From positions 1 through 51,775 of the forward strand of contig CAMMBV010000023.1 in assembly GCA_946494335.1 (NCBI GenBank): a stretch of 51,775 bases of DNA, written 5' to 3'. How positions within the stretch are numbered: the stretch's first letter is position 1; each line of letters opens with the position of its first letter. Positions 1-7,418 of the stretch are shown here, piece by piece. Under the pieces are notes generated by a model. The model saw only the letters and a program-made list of their open reading frames with translations. It was not told where the DNA came from and did no database searches. Made by a program: the position numbers and the translations under genes. Source of the DNA: an uncultured Ruminococcus sp. Its GTDB lineage: Bacteria; Bacillota; Clostridia; Lachnospirales; Lachnospiraceae.

Positions 1-51
1 AGCATCTGCCTTACAAGCAGAGGGTCATAGGTTCGAGCCCTATAGGTCCCA
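1..51 (+). tRNA. tRNA-Val(TAC), 5' end cut by window
   Basis: The visible part starts in the D arm. The anticodon stem TCTGC/GCAGA closes the loop CTTACAA, giving anticodon TAC. The T arm (GGTTCGAGCC region) and the acceptor 3' strand GGTCCC with discriminator A follow. CCA is not encoded. The 5' acceptor strand lies outside the window. Confidence 0.9.
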
Positions 52-69
52 TTTTTGTAATTTAAATTT

Positions 70-111
70 GCCGCAATGGCGGAACTGGCAGACGCAAAGG
101 ACTTAAAATCC
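70..111 (+). pseudogene. truncated tRNA-Leu(TAA), 5' half only
   Basis: These 42 bases match the 5' half of the intact tRNA-Leu at 240-281 at 38 of 42 positions, through the D arm and anticodon loop (CTTAAAA, anticodon TAA). The match stops at the 3' anticodon stem. Three of the four differences are in the acceptor strand (GCCGCAA against GCCGGTG), so this was a separate leucine tRNA gene rather than a fresh copy. No variable arm, T arm or matching acceptor strand (TTGCGGC) follows before 239, so it cannot make a functional tRNA. Confidence 0.75.
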
Positions 112-143
112 AGTGTCTGAATCAGCAAGCCCAGGCAGGAAAG

Positions 144-159
144 CCTTGAAAATTCAAGG
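144..159. repeat. small palindrome after broken tRNA-Leu
   Basis: CCTTGAA and TTCAAGG are 7-bp arms separated by AA. It lies in the 128-bp spacer between the broken and intact tRNA-Leu genes. I see no gene in this spacer. Confidence 0.5.
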
Positions 160-239
160 AATTTACAATTTTATATTTTGCAAATGTGATTATATCCCTC
201 CAAATTTTGTGGTTTTTTGAGGTGGGATGACGCATATTT

Positions 240-324
240 GCCGGTGTGGCGGAATTGGCAGACGCAAAGGACTTAAAATCCTTCGGAAAGTTTTTCCGTG
301 CCGGTTCGAGTCCGGCCACCGGCA
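240..324 (+). tRNA. tRNA-Leu(TAA)
   Basis: Full 85-base class II tRNA. The acceptor strands GCCGGTG and CACCGGC pair. Anticodon stem AAGGA/TCCTT closes the loop CTTAAAA (anticodon TAA). A long variable arm (CGGAAAGTTTTTCCG) and a T arm with GGTTCGAGTCC follow, with discriminator A. CCA is not encoded. Confidence 0.95.
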
Positions 325-332
325 GTTTAAAT

Positions 333-370
333 AGACTAAGACCAGTGTGTTTTAGTCTTTTTTTATTTTA
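333..370 (+). terminator. intrinsic terminator of the tRNA cluster
   Basis: AGACTAA (333-339) pairs with TTAGTCT (352-358) and is followed by a T-rich tail. It lies 8 bases after the tRNA-Leu, so it should end tRNA transcription. Confidence 0.8.
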
Positions 371-550
371 CATTTCAAACGCCGGGAAGAAATTCGCAGG
401 TAAAATCCTGGTACTATGCACTAACTGGAAACCCGGAATAATCAGAATTTGCCATTTTTTTTAAAATTAATTTTCATTCCTTCGCTTTATAAAAATTTAC
501 TTTCGTTTTACGCAAATTAGATAGAAGTCTTTACCTGCCTCCGGTTACAA

Positions 551-591
551 TTTAATTGTTCCAAAGACGGAACCATAGAAAAGAAATTAAA
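551..591 (+). other. leader hairpin upstream of the ECF operon
   Basis: GTTCC (558-562) and GGAAC (569-573) enclose the hexaloop AAAGAC. The flanks TTTAATT (551-557) and AATTAAA (585-591) could extend the structure. It lies just before the ribosome site of the first ECF gene. There is no T-tract, so it is not a terminator. The rest of the 288-bp gap (325-612) is AT-rich and holds no gene that I can see. Confidence 0.35.
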
Positions 592-612
592 CTTATATTT
601 GGAGGAATGGAA

Positions 613-1458
613 ATGTCTATGACGAACAAAGGTGCGGCAACACAGTCGCAGAAGTTAATGGTTTTTGTATTATCAATGTCCCTTTACGGACTAGCTACTT
701 TATTTACAGAGCTGATTCCAAGCTTTCAGGTAGGTATTGTGGAGTTTTCGGTTGAATTCTTTTTGTTTATTCCCCTGACGCTATCTATGCTTTTTGACCC
801 ACTGTCAGCGGCTCTTGGCGCGGCTACCGGCGAATTGGTTTTTAGTGAAATTATGCTTGGACAGTTCGGAGGCCTGGGTGAGCTGGAGAAATTTATTACA
901 GTGACCATCGGTGTTTATATTGCAGGACGTCTCGTAAAAAGTCCGAAAAACCGTGCAATGGTTGGAGCTGCGGCTTTTGCAGGCACAGGCGTCCAGCTTC
1001 TCATGGGAACTATCGTGGATATTTTAAAAGTACAGTTTGCTGTTGCAGATTTTGAAGCTGTTGCCGGACTTCCTGAGAGTGTGTTTGCTACAGAGGGTTT
1101 TGCTTTCGTAAATGACTTATTGTTTTCTGGTATTTTGTTCTGTCTTTTGCCGACGCTTTATCTTGTGCCAAAGCTTTACGGAAAAATTGAACCGCTGCTT
1201 GGCATGCAGCCGCGAACAAAGGAAACGGGACTTGGCCAGATTAACGTAAAAACTGTTATTGTCTGTCTTATAGGTTTTGCTTGCGCTATCGGCACTGAAA
1301 TGATGGCAGAGAGCGGTCTGTCCTTAATTGACTGGGAGGCCGGATGGGCAGGAAATGGAACAGCTATTGCTGTCGGTATGATTGCCGCTGCGATTATCGC
1401 CATAATATTACTTAGCATTATGAGAAAGTCTGCAGAGCCTGCAGAGGAAATAAAGTAA
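613..1458 (+). CDS. ECF transporter substrate-binding (S) component
   Basis: A 281-aa integral membrane protein with about six or seven hydrophobic segments (around residues 15-35, 45-65, 90-105, 112-130, 157-180, 210-225 and 240-265). It probably binds a small nutrient in the membrane and hands it to the ECF module. The assignment rests mainly on context: it is followed directly by a fused double ATPase and an EcfT-type protein, the order seen in YkoEDC-like ECF systems. ATG at 613 is chosen because GGAGG sits at 601-605; an upstream in-frame start at 556 has no ribosome site. The substrate is unknown; I see no thiamin, cobalamin or other riboswitch in the leader that would name it. Confidence 0.7.
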   Translation: MSMTNKGAATQSQKLMVFVLSMSLYGLATLFTELIPSFQVGIVEFSVEFFLFIPLTLSMLFDPLSAALGAATGELVFSEIMLGQFGGLGELEKFITVTIGVYIAGRLVKSPKNRAMVGAAAFAGTGVQLLMGTIVDILKVQFAVADFEAVAGLPESVFATEGFAFVNDLLFSGILFCLLPTLYLVPKLYGKIEPLLGMQPRTKETGLGQINVKTVIVCLIGFACAIGTEMMAESGLSLIDWEAGWAGNGTAIAVGMIAAAIIAIILLSIMRKSAEPAEEIK

Positions 1459-1463
1459 ACGTC

Positions 1464-3182
1464 ATGAAAAATATTATCAGTATTCAAGACTTAACATTTA
1501 CATATCCGGGCGCTGATAAGCCAACCCTTGATCATTTGAATCTTAAAATAGAAAAGGGTGATTTCCTGGCGATTGTGGGAAATAACGGCTGCGGAAAATC
1601 TACGCTCTGCAAGGTGTTTAACGGCTTAATCCCGCATTTTATTTCCGGGACTTTTTCCGGAAATGTGTGGGTGGATGGTAAAAATACTTTGGAGGCCGAT
1701 GTGGGTGTGCTTGCCCATAAGGTTGGATATGTCTATCAGGATTTTGAAAACCAGATTGTACGGCCGACAGTGCTGGACGACGCCTCCTATGCCTGTCTTA
1801 ATTACGGCATGAAGGATTACAAAGAGCGGGGCGGCGAGGCACTGTCCCAATGCGGGCTTAAAGGCCGTGAGGACGAATATATATGGCAGCTTTCCGGTGG
1901 GCAAACTCATTTGCTGGCTTTAGCCGGAGCTGTTGCTCTTGGTCCGGATGTGCTTATATTGGATGAACCCATCGCGCAACTTGATCCCGGACATGCAGAC
2001 CGTATTTATGATGTGTTAAAAGAGCTTAATGAAAAATATGGGAAGACCATTATTGTTATAGAGCATCACACAGAATATATTGCGGATTATTGTAAGAATG
2101 TGCTGCTTTTAAGAGACGGGAAGGCCGCGTGGATGCTTCCGGCAGGAGAGGCTTTGGCAAGAGTTGATGAGCTGATTCAGAGTAATATTTTTCCGCCGCA
2201 GGTAACTATCGCCGGACATCGCCTTAGGTCAGAGTGCATGGTGCCGTTTGAGAATCCTCTGCCCACGACAGTAGAAGACGGGAAACAAGCTTTTTCATCG
2301 CTTATTTTACAGCAGGACCGGAAAGAGAAATTGGATTGCCCAAAGCAAAAGGAAGCAGCGCGCTTTACAGATGTAACGGTAGCTTACCGGTCTGTTAAGG
2401 GGGAACCTAAAACAGTTTTTGACGGATTAAATCTTTCTATTCATAAAGGCGAGAAAATTGCGCTTATCGGCTCCAACGGTGCGGGTAAATCTACACTGAT
2501 GAAGATGTTGGTAGGGCTGCTTAAGCCGACAGACGGAGTTGTAGAGTTACACGGTATTTCTTTAAAAAATATGAAGGCAGATCAGCTTTCCAGACAAATT
2601 TCTCTTGTATATCAAAATCCGGAGGAGATGTTTATTAAGGATTCTATTTACAGCGATATTGCTTATGCTATGCAGGTAAGAAATGTGAAAGACTGGAAAG
2701 AAAAAACAGAGGGGCTTTTGAAACGTTTTCGTTTGTCCGAGCTTTCAGATAGAGATGGGCGCCTGCTTTCAGGTGGTCAGATGCGTCGGGCAAGTCTGGC
2801 CATCGGCGTGGCGCTTAATCCCGAAATTTTGCTTTTAGATGAACCGACGGCAAATCTGGATATCGCAACGAGAAAAGAAATTATGCGCACTTTAAGTGAC
2901 ATGAAAGATGTCACGGATACAGTGATGATTGCTACTCATGATATGCAGCTTGTCTGTGAATGGGCAGAGAGAATTATCGTACTTTGTCAGGGACAGGTTA
3001 TGGCCGACGGGACGAGAGACGAGATATTTGGAGACACCCAATTAATTTCCAAAGTAGGTATCCGGCCGCCGGAAATTTTCTCCATGGGTCAGGCGCTTGA
3101 CCAGAGGGCACTGTGCTATACGGTAGAGGAATTTTTAAACGCCTTTTCTTATGAAACTAGCAGAGCAGGAGGGAATAAGTGA
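1464..3182 (+). CDS. ECF transporter, fused double ATPase
   Basis: A 572-aa protein with two complete ABC domains in one chain, so it can form the ATPase dimer of an ECF transporter alone. In domain 1, Walker A GNNGCGKST is at 39-47, signature LSGGQ at 143-147 and Walker B with LILDEP near 163-169. In domain 2, GSNGAGKST is near 335, a second LSGGQ near 435 and LLLDEPTANLD near 456. The fusion resembles YkoD rather than the separate EcfA1/EcfA2 pair. The gene begins 5 bp after the S component and overlaps the T-component start by one base, indicating translational coupling. Confidence 0.92.
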   Translation: MKNIISIQDLTFTYPGADKPTLDHLNLKIEKGDFLAIVGNNGCGKSTLCKVFNGLIPHFISGTFSGNVWVDGKNTLEADVGVLAHKVGYVYQDFENQIVRPTVLDDASYACLNYGMKDYKERGGEALSQCGLKGREDEYIWQLSGGQTHLLALAGAVALGPDVLILDEPIAQLDPGHADRIYDVLKELNEKYGKTIIVIEHHTEYIADYCKNVLLLRDGKAAWMLPAGEALARVDELIQSNIFPPQVTIAGHRLRSECMVPFENPLPTTVEDGKQAFSSLILQQDRKEKLDCPKQKEAARFTDVTVAYRSVKGEPKTVFDGLNLSIHKGEKIALIGSNGAGKSTLMKMLVGLLKPTDGVVELHGISLKNMKADQLSRQISLVYQNPEEMFIKDSIYSDIAYAMQVRNVKDWKEKTEGLLKRFRLSELSDRDGRLLSGGQMRRASLAIGVALNPEILLLDEPTANLDIATRKEIMRTLSDMKDVTDTVMIATHDMQLVCEWAERIIVLCQGQVMADGTRDEIFGDTQLISKVGIRPPEIFSMGQALDQRALCYTVEEFLNAFSYETSRAGGNK

Positions 3183-4009
3183 TGATGCAAAAATTATCGG
3201 AGAGTGTTTTGGATAAGTTTTCCATGGATTTTCTAAGAAATCAGGTTTTAAAAAATGCATACGGAAACGACGATACAGTCATCGCTAAAAGAGATCCTAG
3301 GATTTTGCTTATATGGTATTTGTTTTTTGGCTTAGTGCCTTGGTTCGTCAACGATCTGCCGTTTCTTTTAGGCTGTTTTCTTTTGGTAATGGTAACAACT
3401 GTGCTGGCAAAGGTGGCCGGACTGGTGCTTTTACTTTTTGCTGTGGGCGTTTTCACACAGACAGGATATTTGCTTATCGCCACTTGGGTTTTCGGCGGCG
3501 ATGCATCGGCGATAGCACCGCTTTTAATATTGACGTTGAAAGTGGCCACCATATCTTTGGCGTCGGTAACGGTTTTCTCCGGTTTGGATCCTGACAGACT
3601 TTCCAACGGACTGATGTGGTTTGGTTGTCCGGAGAGACTTTCATTTTCAATTTCTTATGCCTACCGTATGCTGCCTATGCTTATGGAGGAATTTCAAAAT
3701 GTCCTGCTCTCTTACAGGCTTCGGGGGAATCCTCCGGTTCGTGAGACGGTGAGAGGAAAAATAAAGTATCTGATTTATCAGATTAAGATTATTATTCATG
3801 CATTTTATCCGTTGATGCTAAATACGGCAAAGCGGTCCAGAACAACGGTGGAAGCCCTCGAATTAAAAGGTTATCGCTATGCGGCGGTGAATAAAGAGGT
3901 AAGAAAGATGAAACTGTCTTCATTAAAAGTGATTTATGACGATATGATTTTTCTTGCCGTTTCTTTCCTTTGGGTTGCAGTGACAATATTTATATCCACC
4001 ATGATTTAA
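3182..4009 (+). CDS. ECF transporter transmembrane (T) component
   Basis: A 275-aa membrane protein of the EcfT/CbiQ family. Hydrophobic segments occupy the first half and the extreme C-terminus. Between them lies the cytoplasmic coupling helix region, with AKRSRTTVEALELKGYRY carrying the Arg and the EL-x-GY pattern typical of T components that grip the ATPases. ATG at 3182 has AGGAGGG at 3167-3173 with good spacing and overlaps the ATPase stop by one base. GTG at 3179 or ATG at 3185 are alternative starts. Its place after the ATPase completes the ECF module. Confidence 0.88.
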   Translation: MMQKLSESVLDKFSMDFLRNQVLKNAYGNDDTVIAKRDPRILLIWYLFFGLVPWFVNDLPFLLGCFLLVMVTTVLAKVAGLVLLLFAVGVFTQTGYLLIATWVFGGDASAIAPLLILTLKVATISLASVTVFSGLDPDRLSNGLMWFGCPERLSFSISYAYRMLPMLMEEFQNVLLSYRLRGNPPVRETVRGKIKYLIYQIKIIIHAFYPLMLNTAKRSRTTVEALELKGYRYAAVNKEVRKMKLSSLKVIYDDMIFLAVSFLWVAVTIFISTMI

Positions 4010-4023
4010 GGAGGAACAGACAG

Positions 4024-4845
4024 TTGTATATAGATTTTCATACTCACGGAAAGCTTGCGAAAAAATTGCCATTTTCAGAGGAATATACCTACTGGCTTTT
4101 TTCGGAAGCAAAAACGGCGGGACTTGACGCTCTGTGTCTGACGGAGCATTTTAACACGCTGGGTTTTGACAGGCTCTATCGCTTTATTGCCGAGCGTTCT
4201 GATAGAGAGGGCGATACCCTTATATTGGACGGCCTGCGTATTTTTCCGGGAATGGAGACGGACATCGCGGAGGGCGGCCATATATTGTCCGTTGGGCCGA
4301 TGGAGGCTATTCTCGAACTGAACCGCAGATTGGAACCGTATAAGGAAAAGGGAAGATTTCTGCCCTTTAAAGAATTAAGAGACATGTTTGACGGGTACCC
4401 GGTGATTGTTGGCGGCGCGCACCCTTTTCGGGAGGGCGGCCATATTCCCCAGCTTTCAGAAGAGCAGCTTGAGCGTTTTGATTTTTTTGACCTTAACGGA
4501 AAAGATGTGGCGGAACGGCTGGAACTTACTAAAGAATTAACTCTCCGGCTGGGGGAGAGGTTTAATAAGCCTGTCGTCGGAGGCAGCGATACTCATCAGG
4601 CTGTGCAGTACGGGTGTATACGCACAAGGTTTGAAAATACTTTTATAACGGTTAAGAGCCTGTATGAGGCCATGCAGAAAGGAAATTATGACATTGACAT
4701 TTCGCAGCAGACCGCGTTTCAGGTGAAAACGGCGGCTCTTTTAAAAAAGGCTCTCAAGGAAGTGCATGCATTAGGCGGGGACTATGTGGCGCTTTTGACA
4801 GGCATGATAAAATTTCATGAAAGGGAATGTAAAAATGCATCTTGA
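4024..4845 (+). CDS. PHP-domain metal-dependent phosphoesterase
   Basis: A 273-aa soluble protein of the PHP family (YcdX/histidinol-phosphatase-like). Metal-site motifs visible are DFHTHG (His6, His8), LTEHF near 39, GMETD near 78, GGAHPFREGGH near 135 and GGSDTHQ near 187. It starts at TTG 4024, preceded by AAGGAGG at 4008-4014. A longer ATG frame from 3970 would run back into the T-component gene and has no ribosome site. Being in an ECF operon, it may dephosphorylate or hydrolyse the imported compound or a derivative. The substrate cannot be read from sequence. Confidence 0.8.
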   Translation: MYIDFHTHGKLAKKLPFSEEYTYWLFSEAKTAGLDALCLTEHFNTLGFDRLYRFIAERSDREGDTLILDGLRIFPGMETDIAEGGHILSVGPMEAILELNRRLEPYKEKGRFLPFKELRDMFDGYPVIVGGAHPFREGGHIPQLSEEQLERFDFFDLNGKDVAERLELTKELTLRLGERFNKPVVGGSDTHQAVQYGCIRTRFENTFITVKSLYEAMQKGNYDIDISQQTAFQVKTAALLKKALKEVHALGGDYVALLTGMIKFHERECKNAS

Positions 4846-5668
4846 ATTTCCAAAGACACCTAAGCGCCTTACTCCGGCGGAACAAAAACTTCTGGAATAT
4901 ATTGAGGGCAACAGGGAAGAGTTTCTTTTTATGACTATTGGTCAGCTAGCGGCTAAGCTGGAAGTATCAGAGGCTACGATATCGCGATTTGCAAGACATC
5001 TGGGGTGTCAGGATTTCAAACAGTTAAAAAGTATTGTTATTGAGCAGAATCATTTAGAGGGACCTGCCGGGAAATTGGCGAGTACCCTTTTTGCAGGCGG
5101 CGATGAAAATACCTTTGAGACAGCAAATTATTTAAGACAGCAGATGCTCTATCTGGAAAAGACTGTACAGCATTTGGATGCGCAGGTTTTTGACAGGGCT
5201 GTCAGTGAAATATTCTCTGCCAAAAGAATTTGGATCCACGCTAAAAGTGCGTCCGTCTCCCTGGGACGGCTTTTATATTTTCGCCTGCGGCGGCTTGGAC
5301 TTTCGGTGGCTCAATTTCCATCGGGCGGCACAGAAATGCTGGAGGGACTAGCGCAGGCCAAAGAGGGAGATATGGTTGTGTTTTTTGGCTTTTCCAAAGT
5401 ATCATGGGAAGGGCGGGTTATTTTAGACTGCAAAAAAAGTGCCGGTTATAGCACCTTGTGTTTTACCGGGCGGCTGCATGCGCCAAAAGAGGAACAGGCG
5501 GATGTGAATCTGTATGTTTATCGCGGGGAAATGAGAGAATATCACTCCATGACGGCGGCTGTGGCGCTAATTGACGCTCTTGTTGTATCGATTTCTCAAA
5601 AAATGGGAGCCAAGAGCGCCGAAAACCTGCAAAAAATATATAAAATGAAAAAAAGATATCGGATTTAA
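4835..5668 (+). CDS. RpiR/MurR family transcriptional regulator
   Basis: A 277-aa protein with an N-terminal HTH_6 domain (about 1-75; the stretch IGQLAAKLEVSEATISRFAR is typical) and a C-terminal SIS domain (about 125-255) that normally binds a phosphosugar. It overlaps the PHP gene by 11 bases and is the last gene of the ECF operon, so it probably regulates that operon. The SIS fold hints that the effector is a sugar phosphate. ATG 4835 is preferred because AAAGGG lies 9 bases upstream; ATG 4817 adds six residues and has no ribosome site. Confidence 0.85.
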   Translation: MHLEFPKTPKRLTPAEQKLLEYIEGNREEFLFMTIGQLAAKLEVSEATISRFARHLGCQDFKQLKSIVIEQNHLEGPAGKLASTLFAGGDENTFETANYLRQQMLYLEKTVQHLDAQVFDRAVSEIFSAKRIWIHAKSASVSLGRLLYFRLRRLGLSVAQFPSGGTEMLEGLAQAKEGDMVVFFGFSKVSWEGRVILDCKKSAGYSTLCFTGRLHAPKEEQADVNLYVYRGEMREYHSMTAAVALIDALVVSISQKMGAKSAENLQKIYKMKKRYRI

Positions 5669-5714
5669 AGAATGATTGACTGCCTTTAAGGTGGCCAAAA
5701 GTAGTGGCTTGTGT

Positions 5715-5720
5715 TATACT
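5715..5720 (+). promoter_or_regulatory. extended -10 of the AraC gene promoter
   Basis: TATACT preceded by TGT forms an extended -10, with a weak TGGCCA -35 about 17 bp upstream. It lies about 110 bp before the AraC start. A tiny open frame (ATG 5808 to TGA 5834, 8 codons) with its own TAGGAG site ends on the AraC ATG, and could couple translation. Confidence 0.4.
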
Positions 5721-5830
5721 GACGCCATAATAACATGAAAATAGCGGATAATTTCATTTTCTGTATATTGCTGGGGCAAGCAAATGATCAGTAATTAGGA
5801 GTGCAAAATGAGATACAAGGAAGGGACTGC

Positions 5831-6661
5831 ATGAAAAAAGAAAGCAGAGAAGTGATTTACGACGAAAAACTGAAAATAGAGGCTTATCGTTTCCAGGGAA
5901 TTATGCAGCCTTTTCCGAATCATTTTCATGAATATTACGTGATTGGTTTTATGGAGGAGGGCGAACGATGTCTTTCCTGCAGGAATCAGGAATATATGAT
6001 TGGACCGGGCAGTGGAGTTCTTTTTAATCCGGGAGACAATCATGCCTGTGTCCAATGCCCAGGTGAGGCTATGGATTACCGCAGTATTAATATCCCCAGG
6101 GGAGTTATGCTGGAACTGGCGGAAGAAGTAACCGGTACCAGGCAGCTCCCGTTTTTTTCTCCAAATGTTATCTGCGATGAGGAAGCAGCCTGTTATATTC
6201 GCTCTCTTCACGAAATGCTCATGGAGGATTCCAAAGAATTTGGAAAGGAAGAAAATCTTCTACTTCTTTTGTCGCTGCTCATTCAGCGGTACGGTCAGCC
6301 CTTTGAGGAGATCATCCCAAAGTGCAGGGCAGAGATTGAAAAGGCCTGTGACTTTATGAAGCAGCATTATACGGAGCATATCTGTCTGGATCAGATCTGC
6401 CGTTGTGCCGGACTGAGTAAATCCACACTGGTGCGGGCTTTTACCAGAACCAAAGGAGTGACGCCTTACAGTTATCTTGAAAATGTACGGATTGGGGAGG
6501 CAAAAAAATTGTTGGAACAGGGAGCTTCACCGCTGGAAGCCGCCATGCAGACCGGATTTTCTGATCAGAGTCACTTTACCAATTATTTCAGGCGCTTTAT
6601 CGGTATGCCGCCCGGTCTATACCGTCAAACATTTTATCGGTTTGATCATCTGCGGTCCTAA
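5831..6661 (+). CDS. AraC family regulator with cupin sensor domain
   Basis: A 276-aa protein. The N-terminal cupin-like AraC ligand domain (about 1-140) carries FPNHFHEYYVIGFMEEGE and the GVLFNPGDNHAC pattern. The C-terminal double HTH (about 175-270) ends with FSDQSHFTNYFRRFIGMPPGLYR, the second AraC helix-turn-helix. ATG 5831 has AAGGAAGGG just upstream; GTG 5801 is a longer, less likely start. It stands 30 bp before a CatA-like gene in the same direction and probably controls it. Confidence 0.87.
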   Translation: MKKESREVIYDEKLKIEAYRFQGIMQPFPNHFHEYYVIGFMEEGERCLSCRNQEYMIGPGSGVLFNPGDNHACVQCPGEAMDYRSINIPRGVMLELAEEVTGTRQLPFFSPNVICDEEAACYIRSLHEMLMEDSKEFGKEENLLLLLSLLIQRYGQPFEEIIPKCRAEIEKACDFMKQHYTEHICLDQICRCAGLSKSTLVRAFTRTKGVTPYSYLENVRIGEAKKLLEQGASPLEAAMQTGFSDQSHFTNYFRRFIGMPPGLYRQTFYRFDHLRS

Positions 6662-6690
6662 GTAATTTAATCAGATTGACGGAGGTAAAT

Positions 6691-7317
6691 ATGGCAAAAG
6701 AGATAGACCCAGGAAAAACGAAACGAGCTGCGGCATATGAGCTTTGGATGAAAGCTCCCAATCCAATGGTCACTTTCTTTAAGACGATGGATGTCACGAA
6801 TCTTGTCAGAATAAGCAATAAGAAGCATTTGAAATTTAATATGCTGATGGCTTATTGTATCGGCAAAGCAGCAGCGGCTGTAAAGGAGTTTTATTTACTT
6901 CCCGTTGGAGATAAATTAATTCAGTACGATACTATTGCCGTAAACACTATTGTTAAAAACAAGAGCGGAGAAGTAAGCTCCTGTGATATTCTGTTTACGG
7001 ATGAACTGAAAAAATTCAACAGTGATTATTTGAAATATACAAAGCAAGTTGCCAGCAATTGTAAGGACAGAGATCTTTCAGAGAGCTGTATGGTGATTGG
7101 CACATCTGCAATTATTGATACTGAGATTGATGGTGCGGTGGGCATGAACAGCGGTATCTTCAATAATCCGTTTATAATTTGGGGCAGATACAGAAAGAAT
7201 TTGTTTCGCTGCCGCCTGCCGATTTCATTTCAATTCCATCATACACAGATGGACGGTGCACACGCAGGAAGATTTTTGGCGATTATGCAATCGGAAATAA
7301 ACAAGATGAGAGTTTAG
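6691..7317 (+). CDS. CatA-like (chloramphenicol acetyltransferase family) acyltransferase
   Basis: A 208-aa protein of the type A chloramphenicol acetyltransferase fold. The C-terminal motif HHTQMDG (183-189) matches the family HHxxxDG, with His184 as the expected catalytic base and Asp188 structural. Length is close to the usual 210-220. The N-terminal stretch around LKFNMLMAYCIGKA also fits the family. Many chromosomal CatA-like proteins do not confer chloramphenicol resistance, so the acceptor is unknown. ATG 6691 follows GGAGG at 6681-6685. It probably forms an operon with the AraC gene. Confidence 0.78.
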   Translation: MAKEIDPGKTKRAAAYELWMKAPNPMVTFFKTMDVTNLVRISNKKHLKFNMLMAYCIGKAAAAVKEFYLLPVGDKLIQYDTIAVNTIVKNKSGEVSSCDILFTDELKKFNSDYLKYTKQVASNCKDRDLSESCMVIGTSAIIDTEIDGAVGMNSGIFNNPFIIWGRYRKNLFRCRLPISFQFHHTQMDGAHAGRFLAIMQSEINKMRV

Positions 7318-7335
7318 AAATTGTTTTTGGGGAGC

Positions 7336-7371
7336 GATTGCCCTGCATTTTCTTTATAATGCAGGGCAATC
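7336..7371. repeat. 13-bp perfect inverted repeat between convergent genes
   Basis: Arms GATTGCCCTGCAT (7336-7348) and ATGCAGGGCAATC (7359-7371) enclose a 10-base AT-rich loop. It sits between the ends of the CatA-like gene and purF. Neither strand has a T-tract after it, so it may be a weak bidirectional terminator or an mRNA end-protecting hairpin. Confidence 0.6.
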
Positions 7372-7418
7372 AATGATAATCGAAGGCTGCAGAGATGAAA
7401 GAAATTATAATGAGAAAA

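Noticed and set aside
558-573. A1/G4 hexaloop hairpin upstream of the ECF operon as an ANTAR target
   Set aside because: There is only one hairpin, no overlapping terminator, and the ANTAR gene is far away; a 6-base loop with A and G at these positions is likely by chance.
7336-7371. 13-bp inverted repeat as a standard intrinsic terminator
   Set aside because: No T-tract follows on either strand, so it is listed only as an inverted repeat.
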